Assembly (NCBI GenBank): GCA_003577305.1
Contig: QEVL01000010.1
Span: 1 to 64,000, forward strand
From: Burkholderiales bacterium
GTDB taxonomy: Bacteria > Pseudomonadota > Gammaproteobacteria > Burkholderiales > Burkholderiaceae_E
DNA: 64,000 nt
Direction: 5' to 3'
Part shown: positions 31,565 to 42,235 of the stretch, one piece after another
How the letters are laid out: the number at the start of each line of letters is the position of its first letter
Numbering within the stretch: the stretch's first letter is position 1
Program-made: the position numbers and the translations under genes
The notes under the pieces: model-generated
What the model was told of the DNA's origin: nothing
The model's database searches: none
Seen by the model: only the letters and a program-made list of their open reading frames with translations

Positions 31565-31673
31565 CCGGCCCGCGCCACGGCGTGCGCCGGTGGTGCGCAC
31601 CGGTGCGTCGCGCCCGTATCGCCTGGTCGTAGAATGCGGATCAGACCGCAATCGACGCAACGGAGGAGACGGA

Positions 31674-33596
31674 ATGGGTGCTGGCGACGTCATCGGGGCG
31701 GGCAGCCTGAGCGGGTTTCACGCGCGCTCGATTGCCGATCGCGAGGGGTTCTGGGGCGAACTGGCGGCCCTGATCGACTGGCAGGCGCCGTTCGAGCGCG
31801 TGCTCGACTACTCCAGGCCGCCGTTCACGCGCTGGTTCGTCGGCGGGCGCACGAATCTCTGCCACAACGCGGTCGATCGCCACCTGGCGGCGCGGCGCGA
31901 CCAGCCGGCGCTGATCTACGTCTCGACCGAAACCGACGACGAGCGCGTCTACAGCTTCGGCGAGTTGCACCGCGAGGTGATGCGCATGGCCGCGATCATG
32001 CGCGAACTGGGCGTGCGCCGCGGCGACCGGGTGCTCATCTACATGCCGATGATCCCCGAAGCGACCTTCGCGATGCTCGCCTGTGCGCGCATCGGTGCGA
32101 TTCACTCGGTGGTGTTCGGCGGTTTCGCCTCGCACAGCCTGGCCAGCCGCATCGACGACGCGAGCCCCGTGCTGGTCGTCAGCGCCGACGCCGGCTCGCG
32201 CGCCGGCAAGGTGGTGCCGTACAAGCCGCTGCTCGATGCGGCGATCGACCTGGCGCGCAACAGGCCGGCCAACGTGCTGATGGTCGATCGCGGTCTCGTG
32301 CCCTTCGAGCGGGTGGCCGCGCGCGATCGCGACTACGCGCAGCTGCGCGAGCGGCACCTCGACGCCGAAGTGCCGGTCGAGTGGCTCGAATCGAACGAGA
32401 TCAGCTACACGCTCTACACCTCGGGCACCACCGGCGTGCCCAAGGGCGTGCAGCGCGATGTCGGCGGCTACGCGGTCGCGCTGGCCGCTTCGATGAAGTA
32501 CATCTTCTGCGGCAACGCCGGAGAGACCTACTTCTCGACCAGCGACATCGGCTGGGTGGTCGGCCACTCCTACATCGTCTACGGACCGCTGATCGCCGGC
32601 ATGGGCACGATCATGTACGAGGGCACGCCGCTGCGCCCCGACGCCGGCATCCTCTGGAAACTGGTCGAGAAGTACCGCGTGACCGTGATGTTCTCGGCGC
32701 CCACCGCGATCCGCGTGCTGAAGAAGCAGGATCCGTCCTGGCTCACCCGCTACGACCTGTCGTCGCTGCGCACGCTGTTCCTGGCCGGCGAGCCGCTCGA
32801 CGAACCCACCGCGCGCTGGATCGGCGAGGCGCTGGGCAAGCCGATCGTCGACAACTACTGGCAGACCGAAACCGGCTGGCCGATCCTCACTGTCGCGCAC
32901 GGCGTCGAGAAGACCCCGACGCGCCTCGGCTCGCCCGGCATGCCGATGTACGGCTACGACGTGCGGCTGCTGCACGAACAGACCGGCGAGGAGGTCGGCA
33001 CCAACGAAAAAGGGGTCGTGGCGATCATGCCGCCGCTGCCACCGGGCTGCATGCAGACCGTCTGGGGCGACGACGAACGCTTCGTGAAGACTTATTTCTC
33101 GACCATTCCGGGTCGCCTGGCCTATTCGACTTTCGACTGGGGGATCCGCGACGAGGACGGCTACTACTTCATCCTCGGGCGCACCGACGACGTGATCAAC
33201 GTCGCCGGCCATCGGCTCGGCACGCGCGAGATCGAGGAGAGCCTGTCGAGCCATCCGGCGGTCGCCGAGTGCGCGGTGGTCGGCGTGGCCGATGCGCTCA
33301 AGGGCCAGGTCGCGATGGCGTTCGTGGTGCTGAAAGATCCTTCGCGTGCTGCCGCCGACGATGCGCGCATGGCGCTCGAAGGCGAGCTGATGGCCACGGT
33401 CGACAAGCAACTCGGGGCGGTCGCGCGGCCCTCGCGGGTGCACTTCGTGACGCTGCTGCCCAAGACCCGCTCGGGCAAGGTGCTGCGTCGCTCGATCCAG
33501 GCGATCTGCGAGGCGCGCGATCCGGGCGACCTCACCACGATCGAGGACCCGGGTGCGCTCGAGCAGCTGCGCCGGGCGGTGGGTTTGCAGGCATGA
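31674..33596 (+). CDS. prpE: Propionyl-CoA synthetase
   Basis: A 640-residue ANL-family ligase that activates propionate (and related short acids) to propionyl-CoA. It has the acetyl-CoA synthetase N-terminal cap (FWGELAALIDWQAPFERVLD), the motif YTSGTTGVPKGVQRD, the NYWQTETGWPI segment, and the C-terminal [16 protein letters not shown] with the acetylatable lysine. YTSGTTGVPKGVQRDVGGYAVAL and GWPI are typical of PrpE rather than Acs. A strong GGAGGAGACGG ribosome-binding site precedes the ATG at 31674. No prpBCD genes are adjacent. It is followed 25 bp later by a GlcG/HbpS-like gene. Confidence 0.9.
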   Translation: MGAGDVIGAGSLSGFHARSIADREGFWGELAALIDWQAPFERVLDYSRPPFTRWFVGGRTNLCHNAVDRHLAARRDQPALIYVSTETDDERVYSFGELHREVMRMAAIMRELGVRRGDRVLIYMPMIPEATFAMLACARIGAIHSVVFGGFASHSLASRIDDASPVLVVSADAGSRAGKVVPYKPLLDAAIDLARNRPANVLMVDRGLVPFERVAARDRDYAQLRERHLDAEVPVEWLESNEISYTLYTSGTTGVPKGVQRDVGGYAVALAASMKYIFCGNAGETYFSTSDIGWVVGHSYIVYGPLIAGMGTIMYEGTPLRPDAGILWKLVEKYRVTVMFSAPTAIRVLKKQDPSWLTRYDLSSLRTLFLAGEPLDEPTARWIGEALGKPIVDNYWQTETGWPILTVAHGVEKTPTRLGSPGMPMYGYDVRLLHEQTGEEVGTNEKGVVAIMPPLPPGCMQTVWGDDERFVKTYFSTIPGRLAYSTFDWGIRDEDGYYFILGRTDDVINVAGHRLGTREIEESLSSHPAVAECAVVGVADALKGQVAMAFVVLKDPSRAAADDARMALEGELMATVDKQLGAVARPSRVHFVTLLPKTRSGKVLRRSIQAICEARDPGDLTTIEDPGALEQLRRAVGLQA

Positions 33597-33621
33597 AGGG
33601 CACCGCCCGCACGGAGAACCG

Positions 33622-34032
33622 ATGAACACCAGGCCGGTACTTGCCGCAGTCGACGTGAAGGCGATCGCCGCCGCGGCCGAAGCCGAGGCGCTGCGCAACC
33701 AGTGGGCGGTGTCGATCGCGATCGTCGACGACGGCGGCCACCTGTTGTGGCTGCAGCGCCTCGACGGCGCGGCGCCGGTCTCGGCGCAGATCTGCGAGGC
33801 GAAGGCACGCACCGCCGCGCTCGGGCGGCGCGAGTCGCGGATCTACGAGGAAATCATCAACGGCGGGCGCACTGCGTTCCTGTCGGCGCCGGCGCTGGAA
33901 GGCATGCTCGAAGGCGGGGTGCCGATCGTCGTGGACGGGCACTGCGTCGGCGCGGTGGGTGTCTCGGGCGTGAAGTCTTCGGACGACGCGCGAATCGCCC
34001 GGGCGGGAATCGCGGCGCTGTCCGCAGGCTGA
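33622..34032 (+). CDS. GlcG/HbpS family protein
   Basis: A 136-residue protein of the GlcG/HbpS (DUF336) family: SIAIVDDGGHLLWLQRLDGA, SAQICEAKARTAALGRRES, GGVPIVVDGHCVGAVGVSG. Family members include a haem-binding secreted protein and the GlcG protein of glycolate operons, but there is no signal peptide here and the function is not known. It is probably cotranscribed with prpE. Its stop is 23 bp from the convergent coaX stop. Confidence 0.85.
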   Translation: MNTRPVLAAVDVKAIAAAAEAEALRNQWAVSIAIVDDGGHLLWLQRLDGAAPVSAQICEAKARTAALGRRESRIYEEIINGGRTAFLSAPALEGMLEGGVPIVVDGHCVGAVGVSGVKSSDDARIARAGIAALSAG

Positions 34033-34054
34033 GTTGTCCGCCTCACCCGCCGCC

Positions 34055-34822
34055 TCAGCCGAGCGAGCTCGCGATCTGGTACAGGCCTTCGAGCACCAGG
34101 TTGTCGTGGTAGGTGAATTCGATCGTCAGGCGCGGCCCGAGCGTGCGCGCCGCGCCGCCCGACAGGATGCAGCGCAGGTCGGGATGGTTGCGCTTGTGCA
34201 GGTAGTAGAGCCGCTCGACCGCGCCTGCCTGCGCGTGTGCGCACCCCGACGCGATCGCGTCCACCGTCTGACGCGGGTAATCGACGTATTCGCCCTGCGC
34301 ATCGGGCAGCGTGGCCGTGTTCTGGTGCAGCGCGCGCACCATCAGCCCCAGCCCCGGCATGATGCCGCCCCCAAGGAAGTGCCCGTCGGCGGTGAGCAGG
34401 TCCATCGTGGTCGCGGTGCCGCACACCACGACCAGCGCGGCGCGCTCGCCCACCAGCGCGCGAGCGCCGATCATCGCGGCCCAGCGATCACAGCCCAGCG
34501 CGGCCGGATTCAGGTAGCCGTTCTTCACGCCGCACTGCTCGGCGCGCGAGGTGATCCAGTGCGGCTCGGGTGCGTCGGGCCAGATCTCGAGCGAGCGCAG
34601 CGTCGGGTTCACGACGCCGGTGCCGGCGACGTTGGAGATCACGATCGCGCCCGGAGTCGGCTGGCGTCGCCACTCCTTGGTCACCATCGAGACTTCCTCG
34701 AGCAGCACGCGGCCGAAGGCCAGTTGCTTGTCCTGCGCGAGCGACCGGCCGGCCGATGACGGCGGAGAGTAGGTTCCCCACTTGAGGAACGTGTTGCCGA
34801 TGTCGATCAGCAGGTAGCTCAT
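34055..34822 (-). CDS. coaX: Type III pantothenate kinase
   Basis: CoaX (255 aa) phosphorylates pantothenate, the first step of CoA synthesis. The N-terminal phosphate-binding motif is LLIDIGNTFLKWG; other family motifs are VVCGTATTMDLL, GGGIMPGLGLM and SGGAARTLGP. In most betaproteobacteria coaX follows birA; here it follows fumarase, its ATG (34822) overlapping the fumarase stop by 4 nt. Start choice is fixed by the MSYLLIDIGNT family start. Confidence 0.95.
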   Translation of the reverse strand: MSYLLIDIGNTFLKWGTYSPPSSAGRSLAQDKQLAFGRVLLEEVSMVTKEWRRQPTPGAIVISNVAGTGVVNPTLRSLEIWPDAPEPHWITSRAEQCGVKNGYLNPAALGCDRWAAMIGARALVGERAALVVVCGTATTMDLLTADGHFLGGGIMPGLGLMVRALHQNTATLPDAQGEYVDYPRQTVDAIASGCAHAQAGAVERLYYLHKRNHPDLRCILSGGAARTLGPRLTIEFTYHDNLVLEGLYQIASSLG

Positions 34823-36342
34823 TCGGAGCTCACCGGGAGTTTCCCTATCCGGGCCTGCCACTCGCGCGGACCGGTCTCGTGCACCGAGGTGCCACTGGCA
34901 TCGACCGCCACCGTCACCGGCATGTCCTGCACCTCGAACTCGTAGATCGCCTCCATGCCCAGGTCGGCGAAGCCCACCACGCGGGCCCTGCGGATCGACT
35001 TCGAGACCAGGTAGGCAGCGCCGCCCACTGCCATCAGGTAGGCCGCCTTGTGCCGGCGGATCGCGTCGATGGCCCCGGGTCCGCGTTCGGCCTTGCCGAC
35101 CATCGCCAGCAAGCCGGTCTGCGACAGCATCATGTCGGTGAACTTGTCCATCCGCGTCGAAGTCGTCGGCCCCGCCGGCCCCACGACCTCGTCGCGCACC
35201 GGGTCGACCGGGCCGACGTAGTAGATCACGCGCCCGGCGAAGTCCACCGGCAACTTCTCGCCGCTCGCCAGCATGTCCTGGATGCGCTTGTGGGCCGCGT
35301 CGCGGCCGGTGAGCATCCGCCCCGAGAGCAGCAGCGTCTGCCCCGGAGCCCAGGAGGCCACTTCCTCGCGCGTGAGCGTGTCGAGGTCGACCCGCCTCGA
35401 GCTGCGTACGTTCGGCGTCCAGTGCACGTCGGGCCAGGCCGACAGCGGCGGAGGTTCGCAGAAAGCGGGTCCGGAGCCGTCGAGCACGAAGTGTGCGTGC
35501 CGGGTCGCGGCGCAGTTCGGGATCATGGCCACCGGCTTGGAGGCCGCGTGGGTCGGGAACATCGCGATCTTCACGTCGAGCACCGTGCTCAGGCCACCCA
35601 GCCCCTGCGCACCGATGCCCAGTGCGTTCACCTTCTCGTACAGTTCGACGCGCAACTCCTCGAGCCGGTTCGACGGTCCGCGTGCCAGCAGGTCGAACAT
35701 GTCGAGCGGCTCCATCAGCGCCTGCTTGGCCATCAGCACCGCTTTCTCGGCGGTGCCTCCTATGCCGATGCCGAGCATTCCCGGCGGGCACCAGCCGGCG
35801 CCCATCGTCGGCACCGTCTTCAGGACCCAGTCGACGATCGAGTCCGAGGGGTTGAGCATGGCCAGCTTCGACTTGTTCTCCGAACCGCCACCCTTGGCGG
35901 CGACCGTCACCTCGACCGTGTCGCCCGGCACGAGTTCCACGTTCACCACCGCCGGCGTGTTGTCGCGGGTGTTCCTGCGCTCGAACTGCGGGTCGGCGAC
36001 CACCGAGGCGCGCAGCGTGTTCGACCGATCGAGATAGGCGCGACGCACGCCCTCGTCGATCGCGTCGGCGAGCGAGCCGCCGAAGCCCTCGAAGCGCACT
36101 CCCATGCCGATTCTCAGGAACACGTTGACGATGCCGGTGTCCTGGCACAGCGGGCGGTGCCCTTCCGCGCACATCCGCGAATTGGTCAGGATCTGGGCGA
36201 TCGCGTCTCTTGCAGCCGGGCTCTGCTCGCCCTCGTGGGCTCGCGCCAGGTGCTCGATGTAGTCGCGCGGATGGTAGTAGCTGATGAACTGCAGCGCAGC
36301 ACGCACCGATTCGATCAGATCGTCCTGCCTGATGACGGTCAT
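34819..36342 (-). CDS. fumA: Fumarate hydratase, class I
   Basis: Class I, oxygen-sensitive [4Fe-4S] fumarase (507 aa) that interconverts fumarate and malate in the TCA cycle. The N-terminal domain has HRPLCQDTGIVNVFLRIGMG and KGGGSENKSKLAML; cysteines in PLCQDTG, IPNCAATRH and PAFCEPPP are candidate cluster ligands. The C-terminal beta domain includes PVDPVRDEVVGPAGPTTSTR and GKAERGPGAIDAIRRHKAAY. The start ATG at 36342 follows AGCGAGGACAGGCC; an in-frame extension upstream has no family support. It is divergent from acs and overlaps coaX by 4 nt. Confidence 0.94.
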   Translation of the reverse strand: MTVIRQDDLIESVRAALQFISYYHPRDYIEHLARAHEGEQSPAARDAIAQILTNSRMCAEGHRPLCQDTGIVNVFLRIGMGVRFEGFGGSLADAIDEGVRRAYLDRSNTLRASVVADPQFERRNTRDNTPAVVNVELVPGDTVEVTVAAKGGGSENKSKLAMLNPSDSIVDWVLKTVPTMGAGWCPPGMLGIGIGGTAEKAVLMAKQALMEPLDMFDLLARGPSNRLEELRVELYEKVNALGIGAQGLGGLSTVLDVKIAMFPTHAASKPVAMIPNCAATRHAHFVLDGSGPAFCEPPPLSAWPDVHWTPNVRSSRRVDLDTLTREEVASWAPGQTLLLSGRMLTGRDAAHKRIQDMLASGEKLPVDFAGRVIYYVGPVDPVRDEVVGPAGPTTSTRMDKFTDMMLSQTGLLAMVGKAERGPGAIDAIRRHKAAYLMAVGGAAYLVSKSIRRARVVGFADLGMEAIYEFEVQDMPVTVAVDASGTSVHETGPREWQARIGKLPVSSE

Positions 36343-36489
36343 GGCCTGTCCTCGCTGGAACCGGGCGTCGATTCTAGCGGAACGTGGATATGGCTCCCTC
36401 GCGGGCCTCATCGGGACTATCCTATTGCGACGCATCAAGCGCATGGGGCGGCGCACGGGGTCCGACCGGAAGCGGTCGGCGTAAGCGAG

Positions 36490-36511
36490 TCGTAAGGCAT
36501 CGCTCGTAAGG
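36490..36511. repeat. Direct repeat TCGTAAGG in acs upstream region
   Basis: TCGTAAGG occurs at 36490-36497 and 36504-36511, 14 bp apart, about 50-70 bp before the acs start. A related GCGTAAGC lies just upstream at 36479. The rest of the 215-bp fumA/acs divergent region shows a minus-strand -10-like TAGAAT for fumA and no clear sigma-54 site. Confidence 0.4.
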
Positions 36512-36557
36512 TGGCCGCAGTCGACAAAGGCAGGAAGTGCGAACAGGAGGGTGAGCG

Positions 36558-38543
<1,986 letters not shown>

Positions 38544-38625
38544 GCCAGGCAGGCCGGGCCGCCGTGGCGGGCCGCAACAGGGGCGGGCAGGCAACGGATC
38601 TGCCCGCCAGGGGGAGACAGCAAGC

Positions 38626-38907
38626 GTGCTGGGCGTGGTGATCGTACTCAAGGGGTTCGTCGAGTTCGTCGGGCTGCTGCTGCTCGCCCAGGGGCTCGTC
38701 TTCCTGATGAGCTTCGGTCGGCACGAGTCCAACCCGGTCTACCGTCTGATCCGTTTCCTCGCCTCTCCGGTCACCCGGCTCGTGCGGCGCGTCGCGCCCC
38801 GGTTCGTCGTCGATCGCCACGTTCCGGCGCTGGCGTTCGTTCTGTTGTTCTGGATCTGGGTGGCCCTCGCGGTGGCCAAGCTCAGGCTCCAGATGCCGAC
38901 GGGCTGA
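38626..38907 (+). CDS. Small YggT-like membrane protein
   Basis: A 93-residue protein with two hydrophobic segments: residues 3-26 and about 66-87, separated by a basic loop (FLASPVTRLVRRVAPRFVVD) that resembles YggT-family proteins. The start is a GTG at 38626 with a strong GGGGGAGA ribosome-binding site. It lies between acs and a TPR gene 4 bp downstream. Function unknown. Confidence 0.75.
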   Translation: MLGVVIVLKGFVEFVGLLLLAQGLVFLMSFGRHESNPVYRLIRFLASPVTRLVRRVAPRFVVDRHVPALAFVLLFWIWVALAVAKLRLQMPTG

Positions 38908-38911
38908 ACCG

Positions 38912-39541
38912 ATGGGTGCCGCCGCGATCGGCTTTCTCGAAGTCTGGTACTACCGCCAGATGGCGCTCTGGGCCGGACTGCTCGGACGCACCGGACTCGA
39001 GCTCGAATACTGGGAGCGCGTGCGCGCGCTGCGCCCGCGCGACACCGGCACGCTGGCGGCGATCGCGAACCGGCGCGCCGCGCAGGGGGACACGCACGGC
39101 GCGATCGCGGTGCTCGAGTATTCGGTGCAGGTCGATCCCGGCACGTCTCACGCCTGGTTCAACCTCGGTTTCCTGCGGCAGGAGCTCGGCGAGCACGAGG
39201 CTGCCTGCGATGCGTTCGACCGGGCGATCGCGCTCGATCCGAAGCTCGACCGCGCCTGGTACGGCAAGGCGCTGTCGCTGGTCAAACTCGGCCGCGTCGA
39301 GGATGCGGTCGGGCCGCTGAAGAAAGCGATCGAGCTGCAGCCGATGTCACCCTACGGCTACTACCAGCTCGCACACGTCTGGCACCGGCTCGGAGACGCC
39401 GGGCGGGTCGCGTCCACCATTCGCAGGCTCTCGGAGTTCGAGCCGAAGGTGGCGCTGCAGCTGCAGCGCGAAACCGGCGTGGACGCCGGCGTCGAGGATC
39501 CGTTCCGGCCGGGCGCGCGCGCGGCCCGCAATGGTTCGTGA
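38912..39541 (+). CDS. Tetratricopeptide repeat protein
   Basis: A 209-residue protein with about four TPR-like repeats between residues 40 and 160: AAIANRRAAQGDTHGAIAVL, HAWFNLGFLRQELGEHEAAC, RAWYGKALSLVKLGRVEDAV and YGYYQLAHVWHRLGDAGRVA. A hydrophobic/aromatic N-terminus (AIGFLEVWYYRQMALWAGLL) may be a membrane anchor. TPR repeats are protein-interaction modules, so it may help assemble or regulate the neighbouring transporter; this is inference from location. Confidence 0.82.
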   Translation: MGAAAIGFLEVWYYRQMALWAGLLGRTGLELEYWERVRALRPRDTGTLAAIANRRAAQGDTHGAIAVLEYSVQVDPGTSHAWFNLGFLRQELGEHEAACDAFDRAIALDPKLDRAWYGKALSLVKLGRVEDAVGPLKKAIELQPMSPYGYYQLAHVWHRLGDAGRVASTIRRLSEFEPKVALQLQRETGVDAGVEDPFRPGARAARNGS

Positions 39542-39585
39542 CACGGGTGGCAAGCACCCGACGAGGAGAGGAGAGGAGAGCAGAC

Positions 39586-39849
39586 ATGGAACTGAGTGCC
39601 AAGCACCATGAGTACTGGCGACGAAACCTGCGCATCGCGTCGATACTGCTCGCGATCTGGTTCGTCGTCACTTTCGTGATCGCGTATTTCGCGCGATCGC
39701 TGACCTTCGATTTCTTCGGCTGGCCATTCTCGTTCTGGGTGGCCGCGCAGGGGGCGCTGGTCGTCTACCTGCTGCTGATCATCTACTACGCGCGCTACAT
39801 GAACAAGATGGACCAGGAGTTCGGCGTAGCGGAAGGAGACCTCGAATGA
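39586..39849 (+). CDS. DUF4212 symporter small subunit
   Basis: An 87-residue membrane protein with two hydrophobic segments (LRIASILLAIWFVVTFVIAY and FWVAAQGALVVYLLLIIYYA) and the family ending RYMNKMDQEFGV. DUF4212 proteins are the small partners of VC_2705-type sodium:solute symporters. The ATG at 39586 follows a repeated GAGGAGAG tract. Its stop overlaps the symporter start by 4 nt. Confidence 0.9.
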   Translation: MELSAKHHEYWRRNLRIASILLAIWFVVTFVIAYFARSLTFDFFGWPFSFWVAAQGALVVYLLLIIYYARYMNKMDQEFGVAEGDLE

Positions 39850-41915
39850 GCGCCGCCCAGCAATCGCAGAAAGCGTTCACCCAGCAGCTGAAGAAGGTCT
39901 ACGCCTTCTACACCGGGGGCTTCGTCGCCTTCGTGATCGTGCTGGCGATCCTCGAGCAGATGGGGATGCCGCGGCAGATCATCGGCTACGTGTTCCTGAT
40001 GGCCACGATCCTGCTGTACGCCGGCATCGGCATCATCAGCCGCACCAGCGAGGCGGCCGAGTACTACGTGGCGGGACGCCGCGTGCCGGCGGTGTTCAAC
40101 GGCATGGCGGTGGGCGCCGACTGGATGTCGGCCGCTTCGTTCATCGGCCTGGCGGGCACCTTCTACCTGGCCGGCTACAACGGCCTGGCGTTCGCGATGG
40201 GATGGACCGGCGGTTACGTGCTGACCGCGATGTTCCTCGCGCCGTACCTGCGCAAGTTCGGGCAGTTCACGATTCCCGACTTCCTGGGCGCGCGCTACGG
40301 CGGCAACATCCCGCGCTTCATCGGCATCGTGATCGCGATCCTGTGCTCGTTCACCTACGTGGTGGCGCAGATCTACGGCGTGGGCATCATCACTACGCGC
40401 CTGACCGGCGTGGCCTTCGAGATCGGCGTGTTCCTCGGTCTGGCCGGCATCCTGGTGTGCTCGTTCCTCGGGGGCATGCGCGCGGTCACCTGGACGCAGG
40501 TGGCGCAGTACATCATTCTCATCATCGCCTACCTGATTCCGGTGGTCTGGCTGTCGGTGCAGCAGACCGGTTTCCCGATCCCGCACCTGATCTACGGCAA
40601 GCAACTGCAGCGGGTGACCGCGCAGGAGGAGAAGCTGATTGCCGATCCGAAGGAGATCGAGGTCAGGAAGATCTTCGCCGACCGGGCTGCAGCCGCATCG
40701 GAGAAGCTGAAAGACCTGCAGGGTTCGTTCGCCGCCGGCAAGGCCGCGCTCGACAAGGCGGTGGCCGACGCGACCGCCTCGGGCGACGCCGCCGCGCTGA
40801 AGAAGGCGCAGGACGACCTGGCCAAGTATCCGCAGACGGTCGAGGACGCCCGCACCGCGTGGGCGAAGGAGAGGGGGCTGGCGGCCCGTGCCGCACCGCC
40901 GCTGCGGCATGCCGAGCCGTTCCCCGGCAAGGACGAGGCCGCGCGCGACGTCTCCCGCAGGAACTTCCTCGCGCTGATGTTCTGCCTGCTGGTCGGCACG
41001 GCCTCGCTGCCGCACATCCTGATGCGCTACTACACCACGCCGTCGGTGCGCGAAGCCCGCGTCTCGGTCGGATGGTCGCTGTTCTTCATCCTGCTGCTGT
41101 ACCTGTCGGCGCCGGCGCTGGCGGTGCTGGTGAAGTACGACATGTATCACGACGTGGTGGGCCTTCCGTTCGCGAGCCTGCCGGCGTGGGTGCAGTCGTG
41201 GGCGGCGGTGGATCCGGGCCTGCTGTCGATCTCCGACGTCAATGGCGACGGCATCGTCCAGGCCGCGGAGATCTCGATCGGCGGCGACATCGTGGTGCTG
41301 GCCACTCCGGAGATCGCGGGCCTGCCATACGTGATCTCCGGCCTGGTCGCCGCGGGCGGCCTCGCGGCTGCGCTGTCGACCGCCGACGGCCTGCTGCTCA
41401 CGATCGCCAACGCGCTGTCGCACGATCTCTACTACAAGATGATCGACCCGACCGTCTCGACGCAGCGGCGCGTGCTGCTCTCGAAGATGCTGCTGCTGGT
41501 GGTCGCCGTCCTGGCTGCGCTCACCGCCGCGCAGAAGCCGGCCGACATCCTGTTCCTGGTGTCGGCCGCGTTCTCGTTCGCCGCGGCCGGGTTCTTCCCG
41601 GCGCTGGTGCTCGGCATCTTCTGGAAGCGCGCCACCGGCATCGCCGCCACCCTGGGCATGCTCGCGGGCATCGGCATCACGTTCTACTACATGACGCTGA
41701 ACCAGGTCTGGCTGCGCGAGATGTTCTACGGTACTCCGCGCGCCGTGCCGATCACCGATCTGTGGTGGGACATCCAGGCGATCTCGGCCGGCGTGTTCGG
41801 CGTGCCGCTGGGCTTCGCAGTGATGATCCTCGTGTCGCTGGTCACGCCGGCGCCCGATCGCACCACGCAGGAACTGGTGGAGAACGTCCGCTATCCGAGC
41901 CTGAAAGCGGCCTGA
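39846..41915 (+). CDS. Sodium:solute (acetate) symporter, VC_2705 type
   Basis: A 689-residue sodium:solute symporter related to ActP. It has about 13 membrane segments, with family motifs EYYVAGRRVPAVFNGMAVGADW and PYVISGLVAAGGLAAALSTA near residues 500-520. Two features mark the VC_2705 subfamily: a charged, coiled-coil-like insert around residues 258-345 (PKEIEVRKIFADRAAAASEK and ALKKAQDDLAKYPQ) and an EF-hand-like loop DVNGDGIVQAAE at residues 464-475. The acs and DUF4212 neighbours point to acetate uptake. A terminator follows at 41993. Confidence 0.9.
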   Translation: MSAAQQSQKAFTQQLKKVYAFYTGGFVAFVIVLAILEQMGMPRQIIGYVFLMATILLYAGIGIISRTSEAAEYYVAGRRVPAVFNGMAVGADWMSAASFIGLAGTFYLAGYNGLAFAMGWTGGYVLTAMFLAPYLRKFGQFTIPDFLGARYGGNIPRFIGIVIAILCSFTYVVAQIYGVGIITTRLTGVAFEIGVFLGLAGILVCSFLGGMRAVTWTQVAQYIILIIAYLIPVVWLSVQQTGFPIPHLIYGKQLQRVTAQEEKLIADPKEIEVRKIFADRAAAASEKLKDLQGSFAAGKAALDKAVADATASGDAAALKKAQDDLAKYPQTVEDARTAWAKERGLAARAAPPLRHAEPFPGKDEAARDVSRRNFLALMFCLLVGTASLPHILMRYYTTPSVREARVSVGWSLFFILLLYLSAPALAVLVKYDMYHDVVGLPFASLPAWVQSWAAVDPGLLSISDVNGDGIVQAAEISIGGDIVVLATPEIAGLPYVISGLVAAGGLAAALSTADGLLLTIANALSHDLYYKMIDPTVSTQRRVLLSKMLLLVVAVLAALTAAQKPADILFLVSAAFSFAAAGFFPALVLGIFWKRATGIAATLGMLAGIGITFYYMTLNQVWLREMFYGTPRAVPITDLWWDIQAISAGVFGVPLGFAVMILVSLVTPAPDRTTQELVENVRYPSLKAA

Positions 41916-41992
41916 GCGCCACGCTCTGGCCGCGGCGCGCGAGCCGCAGCGGCCAGCGCGCGAAGCCGCGGCCGACCCGGCCGCGGCGCATC

Positions 41993-42024
41993 GGGGGCGA
42001 TCGGAGGATCGCCCCCTTTTTCTT
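41993..42024 (+). terminator. Rho-independent terminator after the acetate module
   Basis: A perfect 10-bp stem GGGGGCGATC/GATCGCCCCC with a GGAG loop is followed by TTTTTCTT. It ends the acs-symporter transcript 78 bp after the symporter stop. Confidence 0.92.
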
Positions 42025-42085
42025 TTGTTTTCAGGGTCTTGGATGCGGGCTTCGCAGCCCCGGGTGCGGTATACTGCGCGCCCTC

Positions 42086-42176
42086 GGAGGGATGGATGAG
42101 TGGTTTAAGTCGCACGCCTGGAAAGCGTGTAGGGGTGAATAGCCCCTCGGGGGTTCGAATCCCCCTCCCTCCGCCA
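42086..42176 (+). tRNA. tRNA-Ser(GGA)
   Basis: A 91-nt class II tRNA with encoded CCA. The acceptor stem is GGAGGGA/TCCCTCC, the anticodon loop CTGGAAA gives anticodon GGA (serine), the long variable arm is TAGGGGTGAATAGCCCCT, and the T arm is GGGGG-TTCGAAT-CCCCC. A -10-like TATACT at 42070-42075 lies just upstream; no good -35 is visible. Confidence 0.97.
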
Positions 42177-42235
42177 GAAACACGGTGCAAGCCGGCTGCG
42201 CTCGGCACCGGCCCCCGCTGCAAGGCGCCCGCCGG

